NCBI GenBank assembly: GCA_964058805.1
Contig: CAXKVV010000062.1
Span: forward strand, 310,001 to 374,000
Length of the DNA: 64,000 bases
DNA from: Schoenoplectus triqueter
Lineage: Eukaryota > Streptophyta > Magnoliopsida > Poales > Cyperaceae
Direction of reading: 5' to 3'
Shown in pieces: positions 10,921-20,540 of the stretch. The translations under genes and the position numbers were made by a program. Positions within the stretch are counted from its first letter, which is position 1. The number at the start of each line of letters is the position of its first letter. The notes beneath the pieces were generated by a model. That model saw nothing but the letters and a program-made list of their open reading frames with translations. It did no database searches and was not told the origin of the DNA.

Positions 10921-12758
10921 ATGGATCGCAATACTTGGATGTATAAAATCAAAAGGAATACAATTGAATATTTGAGGGGAATTGATGAATTTTTGGAATG
11001 TGCCTCAGAAGATATGAGAAATAGGGGTGCACGGACACTTGTTTGTCCTTGCGAAGATTGTCAAAATTTACGGAGATTTAGAAATATCAAACAAGTGAGA
11101 GATCATTTAATTCATGGCGGGTTTATGGATCGATACATCTGATGGGTACGGCATGGAGAAAATATTGAAACTGTTGATAATACTGAAAATAGTAGAAATA
11201 TTGAAAATGTTGTACGAGATGAATCTGAAGGTGATGACTTAAATTTAGACAATGATGAATGGGATGTATTGGAGAATGAAAATGTGAGAAATACAAAAAA
11301 TATAGACAATGTAGAAAGTGAACAATTGGATGAAATGATGAATGATATTGCAGCGGATTTTGTCGATATTCCTGAAATTTTTAAAAATTTGGATAATGAT
11401 TCCAATGTGCCATTATTTCCCGGTTGTACAAAATTTACGAAAATATCTGCAGTTTTTAAATTGTATAACCTGAAAGCTAAAAACGGATGGAGCGATAAAA
11501 AGTTTACCTCTTTATTAGAACTTCTAGGAGAAATGCTTCCAGAAAATAATTTAATACCGGACTCCACATATAGAGCGAAGAAATTATTATGTCCCTTGAG
11601 TATGGAAGTGGAGAGAATTCATGCATGTCCGAATTATTGCATATTATATCGAAATGAGTACAATGATTTGGATAAGTGTCTGAAATGTAACGCTTCACGG
11701 TACAAACCGAGAGATAATGAAATAGAAGTTCGAAAACGACCAGCAGCAAAAGTGTTATGGTATTTACCAGTTATTCCAAGATTTCAGCGTCTATTTGCAA
11801 ACTCAAAAGACGCTCACTTATTACGATGGCATGTGGATGGCAGAAAAGATGATGGAATGCTCCGTTACTCTGGGGACTCTCCCGAATGGAGAAACATTAA
11901 CAGAATATTTAAAGATTTTGGCGATGAACCAAAAAATTTACGATTAGGGTTATGTACAGACGGGATGAACCCTTATGGCCTTATGAGTAGTGGTAACACA
12001 ACATGGCCTGTTTTATTGTGTATTTATAATCTCCTCCCCTGGTTATGCATGAAAAGAAAAAATACATAATGTTGTCATTGTTGATTTTAGGTCCAAAATA
12101 ACCTGGTAATGATATAGATGTTTACTTGGCTCCATTATTGGAGGATCTGAATAAATTATGGAAAGATGGTGTGAGGATATTTGATGCCTATTTAAAAGAA
12201 TATTTCATCCTTCGTGCAGTTATTTTTTGCACGATTAATGATTTTCCCGCCTATGGTAACTTATCGGGTCATAGAACAAAAGGAGAAAAAGCGTGTCCAA
12301 TTTGTGGAGAAGAGACTCATATGATACGATTGAAAAACTGTGGAAAAAATATTTATTTGGGACACCGTAGATTTCTTAATCATAATCACCCCTACCGACG
12401 GAAGAAGAAAGCTTTTGATGGTACGGTTGAGCTGGAGAAAGCACCAATATCATTATCCGAAAAATAAATATATTCTATTGTGAAAGATATATATGTCCAA
12501 TTAGGTAAGAAGTTTCAAAAGAATATCCCTAACGGTGTTTGGAAATAGAAATCTGTATTTTGGGAGCTTTCTTATTGGCCGTATTTGGATGTTAGACATT
12601 GTTTGAATGAAATGCATATTATTAAGAATATTTGTGAAAGTTTGGTTGGGACTCTATTGAATATTCAAGGAAAAACGAAAGACGAGGTGAATGCAAGAAA
12701 AGACATGGTTGCTATGGATATTTGGTCAGAGCTAGCACCACAAGAAGATGAAAAATGA
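10921..12758 (+). pseudogene. CACTA 1 transposase (TNP2 type), N-terminal and core part
   Basis: Transposase that would cut and join the element ends in the nucleus. The ATG at 10921 follows an AG and opens a Transposase-associated domain (MDRNTWMY, then CPCEDCQN zinc-like residues). A TGA at 11140 stands where CACTA 3 has an Arg codon. The frame continues to 12069 through the Transposase_21 core (LRLGLCTDGMNPYG holds a likely catalytic Asp). A one-base insertion in an A run near 12055-12065 shifts the frame; after it the core resumes with TAA 12099, TAA 12465, TAG 12546 and TGA 12756. Residues such as CPICGEETH and LNEMHIIKN match conserved blocks. Not functional. Confidence 0.9.
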
Positions 12759-12809
12759 AATTACTTACCCCCAGCGTGTTATACATTATCGAAGAAGGAG
12801 AAAATTAGT

Positions 12810-14213
12810 TTGTTGGAGTGTCTAAAGTCGATTAAGGTTCCATCCGGTTATTCCTCGAATATCTCCAAAAAAGTTTCGATGAATGATCTAAAGTTGTTTG
12901 GTATGAAGTCGCATGATTGTCACGTTTTGTTGACACATCTACTTCCGGTTGCAATCCGAGGAATTCTCCCCCAAAATGTCAGACATTCTATCAATAAATT
13001 GTGTTTTTCCTATAACTCGATCGGCTCGAAAGTGCTTGATCCCGTCACGTTTGGCGAACTACGGTCAGATATCGTGGTTACCTTATGCGAGTTAGAAATA
13101 TATTTTCTGGTGTCATTTTTTGACATAATGATTCATTTAACTGTTCATCTCGTGAGAGAGATACGATTATGCGGTCCTATGTTTTTACAGTATATGTATC
13201 CATTTGAGAGAGCGATGGGTCAATTAAAAGGATTAGTCCGAAGCCGATCTAGACCCGAAGGAAGCATAGTTGAAGGATATATTGCAGAAGAGGTTATTGA
13301 GTTTTATACCAGTTATTTAGAAGGAGTTGAACCGATTGGTCTCCCTAAGTCTCTACATGAGGGTAGAATCCAAGGTGTTGACACAATCGGATATAAATTG
13401 GTAACGGTTGGTCTTGAATTGCGACAAAAAGCATATCTTAAGGTCCTGCAACAACTCGCTATTGCGGCTCCTTACGTGAATGAGCATTTAGCAGTTATAA
13501 GAGAAAATAATCCTTTGAAAGATGAAATCTGGGTTATCAACGAACATAATTTAAAATTTATAAAATGGTTTACCGAAAGAGTAAATTCTCAGATATCCAA
13601 CACAATCGATGAAACAGTTAAATGGTTAGCATATGGCCCAGGTGCGATGATGCATACTTATCAAGGGTACGACATGAATGATTTTAACTGGTATACTAAG
13701 AAACAAGATGGAAAAAGTACCGTTCAAAATAGCGGAGTCACAGTAGTTGCTATGTCCGGTGATGAAGACATGTCAATATCATATTACGGGTGGATTGAGG
13801 AAATATGGGAGTTAGATTTTATGAAATTCAGGATTCCTTTATTTTTGTGTAAATGGATTGAAAATCGACGTGGCGTAAAAAAAGATAAAGAAAGTTTTAT
13901 CTCTGTTGATTTCAACCGATTAGGTTATCAGCATGATTCTTTTATACTAGCAAATAGAGAAGCCAAACAAGTGTTTTATATCACTGATCCAGCCGATAAA
14001 AAATGGCATGTTGTTCTTCCGGGCAAAAGACGTATTGTAGGTGTTGGAGATGTTGTTGACGAAGATGAATATGATCAGTTTGATGAAATACCACCATTTT
14101 CAACAGGTTTCAAATCTGTACCCGTTACTGATAATGATGAGACAAATTATTTGCGTTCAGATCATGAAGAAGGTGTGTGGGTCAAAAAAAAATCGAACAA
14201 AAAGAAATCTTAA
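12810..14213 (+). pseudogene. CACTA 1 transposase C-terminal part (DUF4218 and DUF4216)
   Basis: An open 467-codon stretch in the same frame as the preceding transposase core; its first residue is just the codon after an upstream stop region. Residues about 20-190 match DUF4218 (MKSHDCHVLLTHLLP, YPFERAMGQLKG, RPEGSIVEGY). Residues about 290-400 match DUF4216 (the NSGVTVVA block, then YYGWIEEIWELDF, FKCKW-like segment). The acidic/basic tail ends in a Lys-rich stretch. These are standard C-terminal modules of plant CACTA transposases. This portion has kept its frame although the upstream half has five stops and a frameshift. Confidence 0.9.
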
Positions 14214-14529
14214 TGTGAGTTACCTTATGTTTCACTTGTATATTCATCATTTATCATTTTATATGATTATATTACTGAATTATTTTTTTAAATAATGTAG
14301 ATGAAAAATGAGAAAATGACGTGCGATGAATATTACTATGTTGTTTATGTATAATTTATTTAGAGTTTTATTGAATATTTTTCTATTAATTATGTTATAT
14401 TATTTAGTATATATGAATGCAACCGGATCTAATTCTTAATTGTGTTGTATTATTTATTATATATGAACGCTAAAATATAATGGATACTTTGAAGATATTT
14501 AACTTTTTAATATAAATTGAATTTAGATA

Positions 14530-14763
14530 TAACTATTTATTTTATATAATTTATATTTTAAATATATATATATATATATAACTATTTGTTTTATATAATT
14601 TATATTTTAAATATATATATAACTATTTATTTTATATAATTTATATTTTAAATATATATATAACTATTTATTTTATATAATTTATATTTTAAATATATAT
14701 ATATAACTATTTATTTTATATAATTTATATTTTAAATATATATATATATATAACTATTTATTT
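14530..14763. repeat. AT-rich tandem repeat after CACTA 1 transposase
   Basis: About five tandem units of 41-50 bases built on AACTATTTATTTTATATAAT followed by TTTATATTTTAAA and a variable (AT)n run. Length differences between units come from the AT dinucleotide tract. Confidence 0.92.
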
Positions 14764-14789
14764 AAATTGATTTTATAATTATATTTTGT

Positions 14790-15110
14790 AAACCGAACCG
14801 AACCGGTTAATTGGAATTCAATTAGAACCGGTTATTTAAAAAACCGGTGTTGAAATTCCATTTAGAACCGGTTTTACAAATAACCGATTCTAATTGAATT
14901 TTCTAATTAGAACCGGTTATTTATAAAACCGGTTCTAATTGAGTTTTCAATTAGAACCGGTTTTTTAAATAATTGGTTCTAAATGAATCCAATTAGAACT
15001 AATTATTCAGAAAATCGGTTCTAATTTCTTTTATGCGGCGGAAAAGGTATTATTTTATATATTAATTTTAGAGCCGGTTTTAAAAATAACCGGTTCTAAT
15101 TCTTATTTTA
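14790..15110. repeat. CACTA 1 internal ACCGGTT array
   Basis: About ten ACCGGTT-type cores, same phrase as the terminal arrays (AATTAGAACCGGTTATTTA, GAACCGGTTTT). It lies in the middle of the element between its two genes, immediately before a CT-rich leader (15120-15330). No CACTA/TAGTG terminus adjoins it. Repeat arrays of this kind are normally confined to the element ends, so this block is unusual. Confidence 0.85.
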
Positions 15111-15114
15111 CCGA

Positions 15115-15345
15115 CCCACCAAACCCTTCTTCCCATTCTTTCCATCTCATTTCTACCAGAGAACCCGGGAGCCGCACCTCCTCCATTAAACCCTGAACCT
15201 CTCTTTCATTTTTTTCCCTCCTCTTTCCTAGCTCTCTCGCCCTCCTTCGCTACCTCGCCCGCCGCTACCTCGCTCTCCGCTGCCTCTTGTGCTTCTTCGC
15301 TGCCTTTGTGCTTCCTCACTGCCTCTTATGTGTAAGGTAACAAAT
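15115..15345 (+). promoter_or_regulatory. CT-rich leader of the second CACTA 1 gene
   Basis: A CT-rich stretch with short repeats of CGCTACCTCGCCCGC type, ending near a splice-donor-like GTAAGGTAAC at about 15332. It resembles the 5' untranslated leaders of plant transposon genes and is preceded by the internal ACCGGTT array, mirroring the layout upstream of the transposase. 15346-15654 is AT-rich, probably intron. Confidence 0.55.
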
Positions 15346-15654
15346 ATTATTTTTTTATTTCACAATCTTTGTGGTGTCAACCCTATAATGCAAAATCAAT
15401 AAATTAATGGACAGTTAAGAGTAATTAAGCCAAATATGTAGAATAAAAATATGAAATAAAATTTATGTGTAAAATTAATTACTGTTATCGGTAAATAAAG
15501 TATAAAATAAATTTATTTATAATTATTATTTATTTACTCTTATCAACCATAGTTCAAAATTTCTAAACCCTAATTGGATATCATAATATATCTGAAAATT
15601 TATTATAAATATGCTAATTGAATTCTTTATAATTTTATATAGTACTTTGACAAT

Positions 15655-17036
15655 AATGGAAGAAGGAACGGGAAAAAGATCAAGAACATCTTTGTCGGGT
15701 TTTCGCGGGAGTAAAAGAGTTGATGAGAGACATATTGAGTTTAGAAGTGACGGCGTACCGATTGGTGATAATGCATCAAAATTTGTGAATTATTATGTTA
15801 TCTTGGTAAGAGATCGGGTACCATGCACAATTCAAAGTTGGAAGAATGTCAATGTAGAGCTTAAAAATGAGCATTGAAATGAAATTAAGGTATCTCCTAA
15901 ATGATACACTAGTTAATACTATATTTATGCACTAATTTATTTGTTTATTTCAGGAATGGTGGAAAATAAAGGACGATAAGTATAAAAGAAAAATCCTAGT
16001 GTTAATGGGTGCGCGTTGGAAATATTTGAAAACTAGATTGGTGAGAGAATACATCACCAATGCAGATCCGAAAAAACTGAAGACTCTGTGTGATGACTTC
16101 AATATCACATTGGAGCAGTGGTAAGAGTTTGTGAATAAAAAAGTCAGCGATGAGTTTAAAGTAACCAAAAAAACTTTCTAATGTAATATTTGTCCATTAG
16201 TATTGACATGCGATAAGTGCGATTAGTATTAACCAAAAAAACTTTCTAATGTAATGATATTTTTCAATTTGTATTGACAGGCGATAATTGCGCAAGCACG
16301 AATAAATGCTGAAAAGAATTTATATCCTCACAGACTAGGTTCGGGCGGTTATAACACCGCAGAGAAAAAATGGAAGGAGAGCGACGTTGTTTCATCGTCC
16401 TCATCCTCCTCAGGCATCATTTCAAAAGCCGACATTAGAAACTTTAGATGGTGCATGGCTAGGGCAAAGCCGACAGCCGAGGGAACTTATGAAATTGTGA
16501 ATCCGGCGACTAAAGAAGTACTTCAACGAGCAGTATGTTTAAAAAATCATTCAAAATATATACATGTTACTTGTTATGAAATGTTAGATATCATATCGAT
16601 TGAAATACTTGAATGAAATGCTATATACACTATAATGACATGAAACGATAATTCAAGAAGGATCATTTCAGCTGGACCGCTATAATGACATCTTGACCAG
16701 TTCCATTGGGACGGCTGAGCATCCGGAAAGATTGAGAGGATTTGGTGGCGCCGGTGTGAAAACTGTGTACGGGAAGGGGTCGAAAGGGAAAGCTTCTCAC
16801 GCTGAATGCATCAGCAAAGCTGAGTTCAACGAGTTATTGGGACAACAAAGGGTGGAGATGACAACGCAATTTAATGATTTATTTCAGAGAATGTTGAGAC
16901 AAATACCGACTGATTCGGTATACATACCACCTTCCATGCCACCTTCCATGGATGAAGTTATCCTCCCGACTCAAGGTAGCTCCAATACCATACATCCGCT
17001 TCAGACTATCATGGTCAATTTATTTATATATTTATT
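15655..17036 (+). pseudogene. CACTA 1 second gene, plant-transposase (Ptta/En/Spm-like) part
   Basis: Split coding stretches related to the tnpA-like plant transposase family. An ATG at 15655 opens a basic segment (EEGTGKRSRTSLSGFRGSKR). After a TGA at 15875 (Trp expected) a donor AAG|GTATCT is visible near 15892. The next exon starts near 15953 (WWKIKDDKYKRK) and has TAA at 16122. A further exon from about 16281 holds LYPHRLGSGGYNTAEKKWKE, and one from about 16673 holds the IGTAEHPERLRGFGG block and a helical stretch. These match conserved blocks of the family in order. Exon edges are approximate. Its role in the family is binding subterminal repeats. Confidence 0.75.
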
Positions 17037-17111
17037 CTCAATTAATCTAAGTTTTGAATGATTACTGAAGTATAATTCATATACTTAACAATTAATTATT
17101 TTTTATTTCAG

Positions 17112-18508
17112 GAATCTACACCCTGCAATATCCTTGTTGAGATAGATGATAAACGATATGAGGCGACAATCGGGAGGATTATTCCGACTGGACTCGCCGA
17201 GTATATGCACGGCTCTCCAGTCTTACTCGATGAGGTCCATGTTACTCCCGATGAGGTTAAAGATGGATTTCACCACATTTGTGTTCTGTTTCCTCTGCCA
17301 AATGAACCGAAGTGGCTCGGTGAGCTTGTTGGATTCTTTATCAAATGACCTATACACCTTATCGAGCTTTGTGAGGTATTTTTCATTTATCTCTATAATT
17401 TTAAAATTCATAAATTATTTGTTCACTAATATGTTTAAATGCAAGATAATACACCAAAAAAATCTATGTCCAACAAGAAAAACATTCGAGTCAGACCCAA
17501 TTTTAAAATCTCGTAGAGAGTCGCTTCTTGATGATGACACCTTACACTGTCTTTCTAGACGTTCATTATTTCTATATAAGGTGATCATGATGCAGTCCGT
17601 TAGTACGACTTATTTTCCTATCGCATTCTCGGAGCTATTCTTCTACGATGGTGATGCTTATGTATACGTGACGGATATCATCGAGTTTTTTAAGGATGAA
17701 TGGCTCAATGTCTCGATTCTACAGATTTTCTGCATGTAAGAATAGAATCATAATATTTCTTTTAGCATTTTAATAATTATTTTAAGACTAATTATTGTAT
17801 ATATTGTAGGGTTTCCCACGATATGTGCAAGAGTTTTTTAATTGACAATTGTAAATTTATCGATCCATATTTTTGCACGGAAACACAAATTCAAAGTGAT
17901 ATCGAGCGCACAGTAAATTATTTGGGACAATGCTTTGTTAAATGCGAGAATCCAAACTCCTACATGTTTCTTCCGTACATTGAAAAGTTAGAACTTCAAA
18001 ACTTAATTCATTTGCTTATTTATCTATTTCTTAATTGCTTAATCTCTCCATATTAATACATATAAATTGTAGGGGGCATTGGATTCTTTTGATTGTGCGG
18101 CTTAAACCCTCTGTTGTTTATGTCGTGGACTCATTGAATCGTAAAGATGAAACATATATTATCCAACCAGTATTAAATATGTAAGTTTTTTCTATTATCT
18201 TCGACAATTTATTATGTACTGTAATTGATAACTCATATCATTGTTATATAAGGGTCTTACGCTATTATTGGATTGAAAAACAATTCGCTCAAGAAAAAAA
18301 ACTCAAGTTCACTTGGAAAACGATTCAGGTGTGTAATTCCAAATTTTAAATGACTTGATTTTTTTCAGGTGTGTAATTTATAACTTTAAATGATTGTTAT
18401 ATAAGGGCCTTACGCTATTATTTCATTTTTTTTCTTGTAACATTTTAGAGTACAAACCAACCAAGCGGTAACGAGTGCGGCTATTATGTTATGAAATCGA
18501 TGCATTAA
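17112..18508 (+). pseudogene. CACTA 1 second gene, Ulp1-like (C48) cysteine peptidase part
   Basis: Continuation of the second gene after a TTTCAG acceptor at about 17111. A DUF8039-like exon (17112-17370) has a TGA at 17346. Later exons spell a Ulp1/SUMO-protease-like domain: 17437-17735, 17810-18000, then GHWILLIVRL with the catalytic His codon at 18077-18079, VVDS with the Asp at 18128-18130, and NQPSGNECGYYVMK with the Gln and the nucleophile Cys codon at 18476-18478. All catalytic residues of the C48 family are present. TAA at 18506 follows soon after. Ulp1-like domains are known in some plant transposons; their role there is not settled. Confidence 0.8.
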
Positions 18509-18904
18509 TATAATAACTACATATTCTAGCAATAAAAATTTACCACAGGTATAAAAAATAAACTTCATATTAATTTTTAATTCTTTTACATATTTGTTTG
18601 CTTAATCAAACTAATGAAATTTTAATTTTTTAATAGGATATCAAACCAGCTCCTCAATCTTATTCACTGGAAGATATCGAAGAAAATTAAGGAGATGGTT
18701 GTAAATTATATTGCATCTAATATTTGATAATTTATTTTATATTTTTTTCTGTTATTTGTAATGTTTAGTTACTTATATGATATTGATCAGTTATTTAGTG
18801 AGTTATATCAGTTTATTCGTGTTATATTTTTGTATGTGTTTGTTTATATATATGGCTGGTATATGGACCAGTCACAGAAAATAAAAAATTTATTAAAAAA
18901 AATA
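18509..18904. other. 3' noncoding part of CACTA 1
   Basis: AT-rich sequence after the last recognisable coding block and before the right subterminal array. A short open frame at 18761-18988 is hydrophobic and overlaps the array; no domain is seen. Confidence 0.5.
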
Positions 18905-19200
18905 ATATATTTAGAGCCGGTTATTCAAAGAAACCGGTTTTATTGTGTTATTTTTATTAGAATCGGTTATAAACATAACCGGTTTTAATTCTAAAAGAGA
19001 TTAGCACCGGTTTTAAATGAAGTAAAATAGAACTGGTTATTCAATAACCGGTTTTAATTGTTCAAAGTAAATTAGCACCGGTTTTATTAAACCGGTTTTA
19101 AATATTTTATTTTAACACCGGTTATAAACCTTTAGCACCACTTACTTTTAAAACCGGTTTATAACCGGTGCTAAATTGTTTATAAAACCGGTTTTAATTC
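18905..19200. repeat. CACTA 1 right subterminal ACCGGTT array
   Basis: About a dozen ACCGGTT-type cores in both orientations, for example AGAGCCGGTTATTC, TAGCACCGGTTTTA and TTATAACCGGTGCTAA. It ends next to the right terminus at 19218. It differs slightly from the left array by more TTAGCACCGG forms. Confidence 0.88.
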
Positions 19201-19218
19201 TTTTTTTTTCTATTAGTG

Positions 19219-19290
19219 ACATTTCTGTACCATTGGAGGTTCTAATACCAGTTAAAAACATATTGAGAGAAGAAACTTGTGTACACAGCT
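19219..19290 (+). pseudogene. Copia reverse transcriptase remnant beyond CACTA 1
   Basis: The bases directly after the CACTA 1 right terminus read, in one frame, ISVPLEV and a few more residues. This is the block expected right after the MEDCK residues that precede CACTA 1 at 9996-10010. The match is lost by about 19290. It shows the transposon is inserted in coding sequence, and that the rest of the copia element has been deleted. Confidence 0.75.
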
Positions 19291-20104
19291 AAAAAAATAA
19301 ATTTAAGTTCAAATAAAACAATGAATTTATATATAAATGAATATATAATTAAATTTTAAAAATACTGGCACGGACTGTATACCAGTATTGTTACAGAATG
19401 TAATTCAGTTTGAAAAATGCTGGTACAGGTTCAAAAATGAATAATTACAGTTTAAACAAACATAATTTGACAATAATTTCTTAGCTAATGGCATTTCATA
19501 AAGGATAATGTAAAAAATATTCCAAATTTCTGGTAAGAAATCAAAATTAAAATTCTTATGAGCAAAATCAAAATTAACGTCAAATAGGAATAAATTTGTA
19601 AAGGACAATATCAAACTTTAATAATAGGATACAAATCGACGCAGAACAAGGAAAGAATGGCGGAGAGAATGGCCTGACTGAGGACAACGGCATGAGAGAA
19701 TGGCGTCGTTATGAAGATGCAACGAGGCGAGTCGCGATGAAGAAGCATGTAATGAGGACGATCCCGATGAAGACCGATGCAATGAGGTCGATCGATCGTC
19801 TGTACAGGATTTAGTTGCGAGGCAATACGATAGAGAAAGTAAAGAAGAACGGAATCGGAAAGAAGCGACGAAGAAGGAAGGAAATATTCGGACACGTGTA
19901 GTAACTAATTCAAATACATGTAATTAATATGTTAACGGTTTGGAAGGCAGTTAAGGGTGGCAAAAGATGGGCACACAAAGATTTTCTCTTCACTAAAAAT
20001 AGTCGAGAGTTGTCAAATTTGTGCAATTGATGCAGGACGGCCGATGAAAGCGGTACGGAGACATTCGGGCTCGTTGATAGATCTGCCCTCGACTGCCACA
20101 AGCG
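19291..20104. other. No recognised gene
   Basis: AT-rich to 19600, then a mixed stretch. 19670-19800 has short imperfect repeats of the phrase GATGAAGA(A/C)CATGCAATGAGG. Minus-strand open frames across 19611-20101 show no domain. Possibly the left neighbour of the long inverted repeat. Confidence 0.4.
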
Positions 20105-20370
20105 GTTGAGCTGTCATTTTCCTGAAAAATTATTAAATTCTTTTCTGCTATTCTTGCCCGTTAATAGATTTGTACTTGACTGCCGTAAGCGTCACTGGCA
20201 GTTATTTTCGTGCGGGCCCATTGAATGCACTAATGGTCTTTGACGGACCCAACATTGACTCCAGCGTCAACTCTTGTGAAGAGGCCTAAATTATTTGTTT
20301 CTTGTCAATTAATGCATGAAAAAGTAGTCCAAACAATAAACGCAAGTTGGCAATGAATGATCAGAATTAG
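20105..20370 (+). repeat. Dispersed repeat R2, copy 1
   Basis: Matches 44279-44485 in the same orientation and about 40310-40480 in reverse. Shared anchors: CCATTGA(A/C)TGCACTAATGG, CAACATTGAC(T/G)CC, GTCAACTCTTGTG, AATGCATGAAAAAG and AAGTTGGCAATGAATGATC. The match with 44279 stops at about 20370, giving a clear edge. Family unknown. Confidence 0.8.
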
Positions 20371-20540
20371 GGCTGTTATTCGAGCGAGTTCATAGCAACT
20401 CGAACTCAGATCGCAAGTAACTCGAGTTGGACTGACTCGAATAACAGACTTTCATCTGAGTCAAATATTGAACTCGAGCTCAGCTCAGTGCTAACTCGGG
20501 TCAGCTCACAACTCGCGTTTTTGACTCGGATTTAGCAAAT
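20371..20540. repeat. ACTCGAG-rich segment
   Basis: Dense repetition of ACTCGAGT/GAGCTC-like words, with GTTATTCGAG near 20380 and its inverse CTCGAATAAC at about 20436. Sequences of this style, opening TAGGGCTGTT, often mark ends of plant hAT-like MITEs, but I cannot find a matching far end, so the assignment is open. Confidence 0.4.

Larger units (their letters stand above)
10011..19218 (+). mobile_element. CACTA (En/Spm) element 1
   Basis: A 9.2-kb element with short terminal inverted repeats: CACTACCAGAAAAA at 10011-10024 and its counterpart ending TAGTG at 19218 (reverse complement CACTAATAGAAAAA). It has subterminal ACCGGTT repeat blocks at both ends, a TNP2-type transposase gene and a second plant-transposase/Ulp1-type gene, both on the plus strand. 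It sits inside the copia reverse transcriptase. The expected 3-bp target duplication is not clear (AAG on the left, ACA on the right). All genes carry stop codons, so it is not autonomous now. Confidence 0.93.

Noticed and set aside
14790..15110. Internal ACCGGTT block as the inner terminus of a second, nested CACTA element
   Set aside because: No CACTA or TAGTG terminus adjoins the block on either side; kept only as one possible origin in the findings.
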